The notes beneath the pieces were generated by a model, which saw only the letters and a program-made list of their open reading frames with translations, had not been told where the DNA came from and ran no database searches. A stretch of 64,000 bases of DNA, from NCBI RefSeq assembly GCF_000964005.1, contig NZ_JXYP01000036.1:1-64000 (forward strand), given 5' to 3'. Source of the DNA: Williamsia herbipolensis (lineage in GTDB: Bacteria > Actinomycetota > Actinomycetes > Mycobacteriales > Mycobacteriaceae). The first letter of the stretch is position 1; each line of letters begins with the position of its first letter. Both the position numbers and the translations under genes were made by a program. Below are positions 1 to 7,531 of this stretch, piece after piece.

Positions 1-432
1 ACGGTCGATCTCTCCGCGATCATGTGGGGTGAGGTGCGCGGTCTCGCGGACCAGGATCGTCGCTCGCCACTCGGTGAGCGCGCCGGACGCCAACGCGACA
101 CGCGTGTGCGGCATCTCGCGCATCAACGCACGCGCAAACCCGAGATACCGACCACCAGCAGAGCCGGACGCTTTGCGTGCGAGTGCGACCTCGGCAGCCA
201 ACCCACGACCCTGGCGCGCCTTCGGTACGCCGGCGGCGGACTCGGATTCGACGCGGAGTTCCTCCAGTCGCATCGTCTCCACAGCCTGCGCCGCAGCGCA
301 TCCCGCCTTGATCGCCTCGAGAAGCGAGATACGTTCGACTGCTTCGGCCTCGGTGGTGGCCCTGCACAGGTCCCGCAACGACGACACCATGCGCTGCAGA
401 GCAGCGACGTCGTTCTCGTCGAGCGCGATCAT
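1..432 (-). CDS. DUF222 / HNH endonuclease family protein, N-terminal part, cut by the window edge
   Basis: An open minus-strand frame begins with ATG at 432 and stays open for 144 codons to the left edge. The protein starts MIALDENDVAAL and continues with an alpha-helical region containing RQGRGLAAEVALARK, GGRYLGFARAL and ALTEWRATILVRET. This is the layout of the DUF222 domain that precedes a C-terminal HNH nuclease in the 13E12-type repeat families of Mycobacteriales. The nuclease half would lie outside the window, so its integrity cannot be judged. A LexA-like box lies 16 bp upstream of the start, which fits the known SOS control of 13E12 genes in M. tuberculosis. A second DUF222/HNH gene is at 36401-37915. 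The family is called from domain style and is fairly sure; the biological role is unknown. Confidence 0.75.
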   Translation of the reverse strand, partial: MIALDENDVAALQRMVSSLRDLCRATTEAEAVERISLLEAIKAGCAAAQAVETMRLEELRVESESAAGVPKARQGRGLAAEVALARKASGSAGGRYLGFARALMREMPHTRVALASGALTEWRATILVRETAHLTPHDRGEIDR

Positions 433-447
433 CAATCCCCCCGGATC

Positions 448-463
448 TCGAATACATGTTCGA
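448..463. promoter_or_regulatory. LexA-like SOS box upstream of the DUF222 gene
   Basis: The sequence TCGAATACATGTTCGA is a 16-bp near-palindrome that differs at one position from the actinobacterial SOS consensus TCGAAC-N4-GTTCGA. It lies 15 nt before the ATG at 432. LexA control of 13E12/DUF222 genes is established in M. tuberculosis; its use here is inference. The rest of the 433-577 gap shows no other clear element. Confidence 0.5.
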
Positions 464-577
464 GGCTACCGAACATCTGCCACCATGTCCAGTAAATGGT
501 TGCCATACAACATGTTTGAGTGGACATACGCGATTGCGCACATCACGGTGATGACGAACCGGGCCGTACCGAGCAGC

Positions 578-1052
578 TCAGTAGCCGTGTCCGGACCGCT
601 CCCCGTCATGCTCGACGCGGATGCCGGGTAGGTAACCGAATCGGTATCCGGCGCGAAGTAGCTTGCGGCGCTTCTTGTCCTCGGACCAGCGGCGGCGGGG
701 CCAGCCGGCGGCGAACACCGATCCCCGCCACACGGACGGGTTGCCGGTGAATGTCGCCGCGTGTTCGACGACGCCGTCGATCTGTGCATCGAGGCCGAGC
801 CTCGACGTGTGTACGACTGGCGGCCAGGGAAACAGAGCCCACTTCGGGGCTGCCGCGTGACCGTGGATTGTCGTCCGCGACGATCGAGGGAAGCCCCGAT
901 CCGACCGGGTCGAGGACCGCGCGGGCTCGCGTCTCCCACCGTTCTTGCGCCGACTGACGACTCATCCCGGTCGCCCGACCGATGGCCGCCCACGGCGCGC
1001 CCTGCACCCGGAGCACCACCGCCGTCTCGATCCCGTCGCAAGTCTCTGTCAA
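578..1052 (-). pseudogene. Helix-turn-helix protein gene interrupted by a single-base frameshift
   Basis: A TTG start at 1052, preceded by AGGGA, gives a protein beginning LTETCDGIETAVVLRVQGA. It has a clear helix-turn-helix at residues about 18-38 (GAPWAAIGRATGMSRQSAQ), followed by ERWETRARAVLDP. The frame loses protein-like character after VADD. Removing one A from the AA pair at 868-869 restores a sensible reading (IHGHAAAPKWALFPWPPVV, then VWRGSVFAAGWPRRRW and GYLPGIRVEHDG) ending with TGA at 578-580, about 157 residues in all. It starts 14 nt after the acyl-CoA synthetase gene on the same strand. It could be a true pseudogene or a sequencing error. The family resembles small actinobacterial HTH proteins of unknown role; no more specific function is visible. 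Confidence 0.6.
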
Positions 1053-1066
1053 GCATTCCCTGACAG

Positions 1067-2629
1067 TCAGATGGCGCGTTCGGCGCGCTCCCAGTACGGG
1101 TCGCGGAGCTTGCGCTTGTACAGCTTGCCGTTGTCGTCGCGGGGCATCTCGTCGACGTAGTCGATGGAGCGCGGGAGTTTGAACTTCGCCAGGCGTGCGC
1201 GGGCGTAGTCCATCAGCTCCTCGCTCAGCGCGTCGCCACCGGCCACGCCGTCGGCCGGCAACACGACGGCCTTGATCTCCTCACCCCAATCGGAGTGCGG
1301 GACACCGAAGACCGCGACATCGGCGACCTTCGGGTGCACCACCAGCTCACCCTCGATCTCGGCCGGATAGATGTTGACCCCGCCCGAGATGATCATGTCG
1401 TTCTTGCGGTCGAGCAGATAGAGGAAGCCCTCGTCGTCCATGTACCCGATGTCGCCGGTGGTGAACATGTTTCCCACCCTTGCCTTCTGGGTCTTCTCCT
1501 TGTCCTTGTAGTACTCGAACGAGGAGCCCTTCATCTCCATGTAGACCTGTCCGCTCTCGCCGCGCGGCACCTCGTTGCCGTCGTCGTCGAGAACCTTGAC
1601 GATCGAGTACGACCACGCCTTGCCCACCGAACCGGGATGGGTGAGCCACTCGTCGCCGAAGATGGTGGTCCCGCCGCCCTCGGTGGCCGCGTAGTACTCG
1701 GTGACCACCGGGCCCCACCACTCGAGCATCTGTTGCTTCACCTCACGCGGACACGGCGCGGCCCCGTGGATCATGTTGCGCAGCGACGAGACATCGTATG
1801 TCGCACGTACCTCCTCGGGCAGCGCGAGCAGGCGGCGGAACTGGGTGGGCACCATGTGACTGTGGGTCACGCGGTGCTCCTGGATCAGGCGGAGCATCTC
1901 CTCGGGATCCCACTTGTCCATCAGAACGACGGTGTGGCCCAACTGGATCGAGATCATCACGAAGTTGACGACAGCGGTGTGGTAGAGCGGTGATCCACAG
2001 ATGTGCACGTGGTCGTCGTGGGGCACGAGTCCCATCACGCCGAAGAAGCCGATGCCGCCCATCGCCGCCTGCTCGGGTGCGACACCGGGCAGAGGTCGCC
2101 GGACACCCTTCGGTTTGCCGGTGGTGCCCGAGGTGTACAGCATGGGCGCACCGGTGGTCCGGTCGGAGGGTTCGGAGTCGTCGACGTCGGCGACCAACTC
2201 GTCGAGACCACGGAACCCGTCGATGGACCCGTTCGCGAAGAGGTCGGCGGCAGCCATGCCGGCCTCCCGGGCCGCGATGACCGCCGACTCGGCGAAGCGC
2301 TCGTCGGCGACGAAGATCTTGGCCTCGCTGTCGCCGAGGATGTAGGCGATCTCGGGTCCGGTGAGGTGCCAGTTGACCGGCGCGAGATAGAGCCCGATCT
2401 GCAGAGCGGCGAACTGCAGGCACACCGTCTCGATGCAGTTGGGCATCGCGATGACGAGGGTGTCGCCGGTCGACAGTCCGTGCGCACGCATCCCGTTGGC
2501 GAGCCGGTTGGCCCGCGAGACGAGCTCGCCGTAGGAGATCTGCGAGCCCGACGGATCGATCAGCGCGACCGCGTCGGGCGTTGCGCGAGCGATGTTCCAC
2601 AGACCGATCGGAGCTTCGTTGTCCGCCAT
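1067..2629 (-). CDS. Acyl-CoA synthetase (FadD type, AMP-forming)
   Basis: This 520-residue adenylate-forming ligase would activate a carboxylic acid with ATP and CoA. The AMP-binding signature YTSGTTGKPKG is near residue 167, the second core motif YYAATEGGG near 315, the TGD motif near 392 and a C-terminal lysine motif DDNGKLYKRKLR near 500. The ATG at 2629 is preceded by GGAGG. A KstR-like box at 2646-2659 sits just upstream, in the 27-nt gap to the next gene, which argues for its own sterol-induced promoter. Sequence style recalls mycobacterial FadD4 more than FadD17 or FadD19, so the substrate is unsettled. A sterol side-chain acid or a branched product of it is the contextual guess. Confidence 0.88.
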   Translation of the reverse strand: MADNEAPIGLWNIARATPDAVALIDPSGSQISYGELVSRANRLANGMRAHGLSTGDTLVIAMPNCIETVCLQFAALQIGLYLAPVNWHLTGPEIAYILGDSEAKIFVADERFAESAVIAAREAGMAAADLFANGSIDGFRGLDELVADVDDSEPSDRTTGAPMLYTSGTTGKPKGVRRPLPGVAPEQAAMGGIGFFGVMGLVPHDDHVHICGSPLYHTAVVNFVMISIQLGHTVVLMDKWDPEEMLRLIQEHRVTHSHMVPTQFRRLLALPEEVRATYDVSSLRNMIHGAAPCPREVKQQMLEWWGPVVTEYYAATEGGGTTIFGDEWLTHPGSVGKAWSYSIVKVLDDDGNEVPRGESGQVYMEMKGSSFEYYKDKEKTQKARVGNMFTTGDIGYMDDEGFLYLLDRKNDMIISGGVNIYPAEIEGELVVHPKVADVAVFGVPHSDWGEEIKAVVLPADGVAGGDALSEELMDYARARLAKFKLPRSIDYVDEMPRDDNGKLYKRKLRDPYWERAERAI

Positions 2630-2645
2630 CTGCGACCTCCAAAAT

Positions 2646-2659
2646 GAGAACGTGTTCTA
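2646..2659. promoter_or_regulatory. KstR-like operator upstream of the acyl-CoA synthetase
   Basis: GAGAACGTGTTCTA matches the KstR consensus TNNAACNNGTTNNA except at the first base and is nearly palindromic. It lies 16 nt before the ATG at 2629 and overlaps the 3' end of the upstream oxidoreductase gene. Confidence 0.7.
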
Positions 2660-3712
2660 CCTGTCGGGGTCAGAGTAGACCAGAGCACCCAACTCGCGAA
2701 CAAGGTCGACCGAGCGGGCGGTCACCATGAGCATCGAGACCCCCGCCGATTCCCACCGACCGATCTCCGCGCGCACCTCCTCGGCGGTGCCGACGATCAT
2801 GGTCTCGCGCACCATCTCGTCGGGGACCGCGGCGACGGCGGCCTCCTTCCGACCGGCCCGGAAATGCGCCCCGATCTCGTCGACGGCGTCGCCGTACCCC
2901 ATCCGCCGATAGACCTCGGCGTGGAAGTTGAGCTCCTCGGCGCCCATGCCGCCGACGTACAGCGCGGTGCTGGGCTTGTAGCGCGCGATCGCGGCCGGCA
3001 CGTCGTCGGTGATCTCGACCTGCACCGTTGCGGACACCTCGAACTCGTCGCGGGTGCGTCGCGCCCCCGGGCGTGCCATGCCCTCGGCGAGGCATTCCTC
3101 GTAGTGGTCGGCCAGTCGCGGGGTGTAGTAGATCGCGAGCCACCCGTCGGCGATCTCGCCGGTCAGAGCGATGTTCTTCGGGCCCTCGGCCCCCAGCCAG
3201 ATGGGGATGTCGCTGCGCAACGGGTGCGTGATCGGCTTCAGGGATTTGCCGAGACCCGTCGACCCGGGCGCATCGGCCGGGTACGGCAGCCGGTAGTGCG
3301 GGCCGTCGTTGACGACCTTGCCCTCACGTGCCAGGACATCGCGGATGACCTGCACGTATTCGCGCGTGCGGGCCAGCGGCTTCGCGAACGGCTGGCCGTA
3401 CCACCCCTCCACCACCTGCGGACCGGACACACCCAGACCGAGGATGTGCCGGCCACCGCTGAGGTGGTCGACGGTGAGCGCGTGCATGGCGACCGATGTC
3501 GGCGGCCGGGCCGCGATCTGCGCGACGGCGGTCCCGAGCCGCACCCTCGACGTGGCGCTCCCCCACCACGCGAGCGGGGTGAAGGCGTCCGACCCCCACG
3601 ACTCGGCGGTGAACACCGCGTCGAACCCCGATTCCTCGGCCGCGGCGATGAGCTCGGGGGCGTTGTCGATCGGGCCCGCGCCCCAGTAGCCGAGTTGGAG
3701 TCCGAGCTTCAT
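2657..3712 (-). CDS. LLM class F420-dependent oxidoreductase (Rv3520c-like)
   Basis: The 351-residue protein has the TIM-barrel features of the luciferase-like monooxygenase family, with MKLGLQLGYWG at the N-terminus, AAEESGFDAVFTAES near residue 27, LSGGRHILGLGVSGP near 83 and IPIWLGAEGPK near 168. Family members of this type use cofactor F420 in mycobacteria. Length and position, divergent from a DUF35-ltp4-ltp3 operon, match Rv3520c in the M. tuberculosis cholesterol cluster. A perfect KstR box lies in the shared promoter region at 3762. The exact sterol intermediate it reduces is not known. Confidence 0.88.
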   Translation of the reverse strand: MKLGLQLGYWGAGPIDNAPELIAAAEESGFDAVFTAESWGSDAFTPLAWWGSATSRVRLGTAVAQIAARPPTSVAMHALTVDHLSGGRHILGLGVSGPQVVEGWYGQPFAKPLARTREYVQVIRDVLAREGKVVNDGPHYRLPYPADAPGSTGLGKSLKPITHPLRSDIPIWLGAEGPKNIALTGEIADGWLAIYYTPRLADHYEECLAEGMARPGARRTRDEFEVSATVQVEITDDVPAAIARYKPSTALYVGGMGAEELNFHAEVYRRMGYGDAVDEIGAHFRAGRKEAAVAAVPDEMVRETMIVGTAEEVRAEIGRWESAGVSMLMVTARSVDLVRELGALVYSDPDR

Positions 3713-3761
3713 GACCGACCGTCTTTCCGTCGAGGCGAGGGCGCTTCCTTGCGCCCAATTC

Positions 3762-3775
3762 TAGAACCTGTTCTA
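3762..3775. promoter_or_regulatory. KstR operator, perfect match, shared by divergent genes
   Basis: TAGAACCTGTTCTA is a perfect palindrome and a perfect match to TNNAACNNGTTNNA. It lies between the LLM oxidoreductase (start 3712) and the DUF35 gene (start 3781), so one repressor dimer pair could control both. It ends only 5 nt before the ATG at 3781. Confidence 0.85.
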
Positions 3776-3780
3776 CTCCC

Positions 3781-4797
3781 ATGGTGACCATCAGTGAGAC
3801 CACGCCCGGGTACGTCGCCGCGGCGAGAGCAGAGGTGCCCCCACCGGCGACACCGGTGCTCTCCGCGCCGTTGAGGAACAGCTTCGACTACACCCGCTCG
3901 CTCGGCCCGGTGTTGACGAGATTCGCCGAGGGACTGCTCGCCGGCGAGATCGTCGGCGGTCGGTCCGCGGACGGCCGCGTGATCGTCCCGCCGAGCGAGT
4001 TCGATCCGGCGAGCGGCGCCCCGACGACAGATTTCGTCACCGTCGGCCCCGCCGGGGTGGTCACGACGTGGTCGTGGCAACCCGAACCGCTGCCCGGGCA
4101 GCCCCTCTCCGAGCCGTTCGCATGGGCGCTGATCCGCCTCGACGGCGCCGACACCGACGTCCTGCACGCGGTGCGGGTGTCCACACCCGACGAGATCACC
4201 TCCGGCGCGCGGGTCGTCCCCGTGTGGTCGGAGCAACGCACCGGACGCATCGACGACATCTCGTGGTTCGTTCCCGGCGACACGGCCACCGACGCCCCGG
4301 CGAACGCCGGCGAGGGACCGGCCACACCGGGCATGATCACCACCCCGATCGGCCTCGCGATCGACCACACCGCCACCGTCGAGGAGAGCTGGTACCTCGA
4401 GGGCCTCAAGAACGGCAAGTTGTACGGCAACCGCACCGCCGACGGCGTGTACTTCCCTCCGCGACAGGCGAGTCCGGCCACCGGCGAGCCGGCGGGTGAG
4501 CGGGTGGAGTTGCCGGACCACGGCATCATCACCACGTTCTGCATCGTCAACGTGCCGTTCCTCGGCCAGCAGATCAAGCCGCCCTACGTCGCCGCGTATG
4601 TGCTCCTCGACGGCGCCGACATCGGCTTCCTGCACCTCATCCTCGAGGTCGAGGCGAGCGAGGTGCGGATGGGGATGCGTGTGCAGGCGGTGTGGCGTGA
4701 CGAATCCGAATGGGACCACACGCTGCGCAACATCAGTCATTTCCGTCCGACCGGGGAACCCGATGCGGACTACGACTCCTACAAGAGCCATCTGTGA
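3781..4797 (+). CDS. Tandem DUF35 OB-fold protein (Rv3521-like), partner of the Ltp proteins
   Basis: The 338-residue protein contains two related halves. RFAEGLLAGEIVGGRSADGRVIVPP near residue 47 is echoed by YLEGLKNGKLYGNRTADGVYFPP near 205, each followed by a beta-rich OB-type segment. DUF35 proteins pair with thiolase-like Ltp proteins and with MaoC-type hydratases in sterol side-chain removal. The two tandem ltp genes downstream support that role. The CxxC zinc-ribbon cysteines usual in DUF35 proteins are not visible in either half. The ATG at 3781 has no ribosome site and lies just after the KstR box, so a leaderless mRNA or a slightly later start is likely. Confidence 0.82.
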   Translation: MVTISETTPGYVAAARAEVPPPATPVLSAPLRNSFDYTRSLGPVLTRFAEGLLAGEIVGGRSADGRVIVPPSEFDPASGAPTTDFVTVGPAGVVTTWSWQPEPLPGQPLSEPFAWALIRLDGADTDVLHAVRVSTPDEITSGARVVPVWSEQRTGRIDDISWFVPGDTATDAPANAGEGPATPGMITTPIGLAIDHTATVEESWYLEGLKNGKLYGNRTADGVYFPPRQASPATGEPAGERVELPDHGIITTFCIVNVPFLGQQIKPPYVAAYVLLDGADIGFLHLILEVEASEVRMGMRVQAVWRDESEWDHTLRNISHFRPTGEPDADYDSYKSHL

Positions 4798-4807
4798 GGA
4801 CGCGACC

Positions 4808-5854
4808 GTGACCATGCCCCGTATCGCGATCATCGGTTTCGCGCACAGCCCCCACGTCGAGCAGACGTTCGGCACCACCAACGGCGTCGAGATGTTGATG
4901 CCCTGCTTCGCGAAGCTCTACGCCGAGCTCGGCATCAGTCGTACCGACATCGACTTCTGGTGCAGCGGATCGTCGGATTATCTGGCGGGGCGGGCGTTCT
5001 CGTTCATCTCGGCCATCGACTCGATCGGCGCGGTGCCGCCGATCAACGAATCACACGTCGAGATGGACGCCGCGTGGGCCGCGTACGAGGCCTGGGTGAA
5101 GATCGCCACCGGCGAGGTCGACCTCGCCCTGGCCTACGGTTTCGGCAAGACCTCCGCCGGCACCATGGATCTCACCCTCGCGCTGCAGACCGACCCGTAC
5201 ACCGTCGCGCCGCTGTGGCCCGACGCGCGGTCGTTGGCCGCATTGCAGGCCCGCACCGGACTGGAGTCGGGGGCCTGGACCGAGGCCGACATGGCCGCGG
5301 TCGCCGCGCGCACCATCGGCGCCTCGGTCGAGGAGCTGCTCGCCGCTCCCCTGGTCGCCGATCCGCTTCGTGCGCACGACCTCTCGCGCTACACCGACGG
5401 CGCGGCCGCGGTGATTCTCGCCTCCGAGGACCGTGCACGCGAACTGGTCGCGAACCCGGCGTGGATCACCGGGTGGGACCACCGCATCGACTCGCCCAAC
5501 TTCGGCGCGCGCGACCTCACCGACTCCCCGTCGACGAGGCTGGCCGCCGACACCGCGCTGGGTGACCACCGTGCGGTCGACGTCGCGGAGATCTACGCGC
5601 CGTTCACCCACTCCGAGCTCATCCTGCGCACGGCGATGAAGCTGCCCGACTCGGTGCGGATCAACCCGTCCGGCGGCGCCCTGGCCGCCAACCCGATGTT
5701 CGCCGCAGGAGTCGAGCGGGTCGGTTTCGCGGCCTCGTCCATCCTCGCCGGCGAGGCGAACACCGCGGTGGCCCACGCCACCAGCGGTCCACTGCTGCAA
5801 CAGAACATGGTGGTGGCGCTCTCGAGCGACGCTGCTGCCGGAGATGAGAACTGA
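4808..5854 (+). CDS. ltp4: Thiolase-fold lipid-transfer protein Ltp4-like (SCP-x type aldolase/thiolase)
   Basis: This 348-residue thiolase-fold protein (MPRIAIIGFAHSPH) lies directly before a second such gene, in the same order as Rv3522 and Rv3523 of M. tuberculosis. It keeps a C-terminal NPSGGALAANPMFAAG segment but lacks the classical nucleophile cysteine context of degradative thiolases. Ltp3 and Ltp4 are needed for breaking down C24-branched sterol side chains in Rhodococcus, and proteins of this class act as retro-aldolases together with DUF35 partners. The GTG at 4808 was chosen because GAGG lies 8 nt upstream; an ATG two codons later is possible. The stop overlaps the next ATG by one base, showing translational coupling. 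Confidence 0.82.
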   Translation: MTMPRIAIIGFAHSPHVEQTFGTTNGVEMLMPCFAKLYAELGISRTDIDFWCSGSSDYLAGRAFSFISAIDSIGAVPPINESHVEMDAAWAAYEAWVKIATGEVDLALAYGFGKTSAGTMDLTLALQTDPYTVAPLWPDARSLAALQARTGLESGAWTEADMAAVAARTIGASVEELLAAPLVADPLRAHDLSRYTDGAAAVILASEDRARELVANPAWITGWDHRIDSPNFGARDLTDSPSTRLAADTALGDHRAVDVAEIYAPFTHSELILRTAMKLPDSVRINPSGGALAANPMFAAGVERVGFAASSILAGEANTAVAHATSGPLLQQNMVVALSSDAAAGDEN

Positions 5855-7023
5855 TGGGGCGCAATCGCGCGGCGGTCATCGGGACCGGCCAGACCAAGTA
5901 CGTGGCCAAGCGGCACGACGTGACCATGGCCGGGATGTGCCGCGAGGCCATCGACGCCGCGCTCGCCGACTCCGGCTACACGATGGACGACATCGACGCC
6001 GTGGTGGTCGGCAAGGCACCCGACCTCTTCGAGGGCGCCATGATGCCGGAGCTCGCGATGGCCGAGCACCTCGGTGCCGTCGGCAAGCGACTCATCCGCG
6101 TCCACACCGCGGGGTCGGTGGGTGCGTCGACCGCGGTGGTGGCGTCGTCGCTGATCAGCAGCGGCGTGCACCGCCGGGTGTTGGCGGTGGCGTGGGAGAA
6201 GCAGTCGGAGTCGAACGCCATGTGGGCGTTGTCGATCCCCGTCCCGTTCACCATGCCGGTCGGCGCGGGTGCCGGCGGGTTCTTCGCCCCGCACGTGCGC
6301 TCCTACATCCGACAGTCCGGTGCGCCCGAGCACATCGGGGCGATGGTGGCGGCGAAGGATCGCCGCAACGGCGCCAAGAACCCCCTCGCACATCTGCACC
6401 AGCCCGACATCAGCGTCGAGTCGGTGATGGCCTCGCAGATGCTGTGGGACCCGATCCGCTACGACGAGACCTGTCCCTCGTCGGACGGCGCGTGCGCGGT
6501 GATCATCGGCGACGGGAAGGCCGCCGACGACGCCGTGGCGGCGGGGACCCCGGTCGCGTGGATCCACGCCACGGCGATGCGCACCGAACCGTTGTCGTAC
6601 GCCCACCGCAACCAGGTGAGCCCGCAGGCCGGTCGGGACGCCTCGGCAGCTCTGTGGAAGGCCGCCGGTATCACCGACCCCCTCGAGGAGGTCGATACCG
6701 CCGAGATCTACGTCCCCTTCTCGTGGTTCGAGCCGATGTGGTTGGAGAACCTCGGTTTCGCCGCACAGAACGAGGGGTGGAAGCTCACCGAGAAGGGCGA
6801 GACCGACTTCGGCGGACGCATGCCGGTCAACACCTCCGGCGGCGTCCTGTCGTCCAACCCCATCGGGGCGTCGGGCATGATCCGCGTCGCCGAGGCGGCG
6901 ATCCAGGTGCAGGGCAAGGCGGGCGATCACCAGGTCCCCGACGTCCGAAAGGCCTTCGGCCACGCCTACGGTGGTGGGTCGCAGTACTTCTCCATGTGGC
7001 TCGTGGGTGCGGAGAAGCCGTGA
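5854..7023 (+). CDS. ltp3: Thiolase-fold lipid-transfer protein Ltp3-like
   Basis: The 389-residue protein is a SCP-x/thiolase-family member. The N-terminus AAVIGTGQTKYVAKR, the central TAGSVGASTAVVASSLISSG and the C-terminal MPVNTSGGVLSSNPIGASGMIRVAEA and HAYGGGSQYFSMW match the Ltp3 pattern, with a GS in place of the thiolase cysteine near residue 89. It pairs with Ltp4 and the upstream DUF35 protein in removing the propionyl unit or branched unit of sterol side chains. Its last 19 nt are repeated exactly at the start of the next gene. Confidence 0.83.
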   Translation: MGRNRAAVIGTGQTKYVAKRHDVTMAGMCREAIDAALADSGYTMDDIDAVVVGKAPDLFEGAMMPELAMAEHLGAVGKRLIRVHTAGSVGASTAVVASSLISSGVHRRVLAVAWEKQSESNAMWALSIPVPFTMPVGAGAGGFFAPHVRSYIRQSGAPEHIGAMVAAKDRRNGAKNPLAHLHQPDISVESVMASQMLWDPIRYDETCPSSDGACAVIIGDGKAADDAVAAGTPVAWIHATAMRTEPLSYAHRNQVSPQAGRDASAALWKAAGITDPLEEVDTAEIYVPFSWFEPMWLENLGFAAQNEGWKLTEKGETDFGGRMPVNTSGGVLSSNPIGASGMIRVAEAAIQVQGKAGDHQVPDVRKAFGHAYGGGSQYFSMWLVGAEKP

Positions 7024-7091
7024 TGATGTTGACGACGGAGTTTCGGAGCAGCCCACGACTCGATGTCACAGCGGGTGCGGAGAAGCCGTGA
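7005..7091. repeat. Exact 19-bp direct repeat at the ltp3 / NTF2-like gene junction
   Basis: GGGTGCGGAGAAGCCGTGA occurs at 7005-7023 and again at 7073-7091, separated by 49 nt. The first copy holds the ltp3 stop and the second the GTG start of the next gene. Collapsing the two copies would give a GTGA stop/start overlap of the kind seen throughout this window, so the 68-bp segment looks like a recent duplication or small insertion. Confidence 0.8.
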
Positions 7092-7525
7092 GCAAGCCTG
7101 CCTATCTCGACATCGATCGCGAGAACAACCCGGCCGTGGTGGCGGGCAGGATTTCGCGGGAGATGGTCGCCGTCCGCGACAAGCAGGGGTGGCTGGACAA
7201 CTTCGCCGACGACGCCGTGGTGGAGGATCCCGTCGGCCCGTCGATGTTCGACGAACACGGGAACGGCCACCGTGGCCGCGACGCCATCTCGGCGTTCTGG
7301 GACATGACGATCGCGACCACCGAGCGGCTCGATTTCGAGTTCGACGAGGAGATCATCTGCGGCAACGAGGTCGCCTACATCGGGCGCATCGTCAGCCACA
7401 TCGGCGGCCATGTCACCACCTCGCGCGGTGTGTTCACCTATCGCGCCGATGCGAGCGGCAAGCTCGTCGCCCTGCGCGCCTTCTGGGAGGTCCAGAAGAC
7501 GATGGAGTCCCTCCGGCCCGAGTGA
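7088..7525 (+). CDS. NTF2-like (SnoaL-fold) protein
   Basis: The 145-residue protein from GTG 7088 shows the NTF2-like pattern: a helical N-terminus, WLDNFADDAVVEDPVGPS near residue 33, GRDAISAFWDMTI near 60 and a beta-rich end GVFTYRADASGKLVALRAFWE. This fold hosts ketosteroid isomerases, dehydratases and small hydrolases, so a steroid-modifying role in the ltp operon is plausible but unproven. The gene follows ltp3 after 64 nt and is convergent with the beta-lactamase gene, only 6 nt away. Confidence 0.75.
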   Translation: MSKPAYLDIDRENNPAVVAGRISREMVAVRDKQGWLDNFADDAVVEDPVGPSMFDEHGNGHRGRDAISAFWDMTIATTERLDFEFDEEIICGNEVAYIGRIVSHIGGHVTTSRGVFTYRADASGKLVALRAFWEVQKTMESLRPE

Positions 7526-7531
7526 GAGCGT

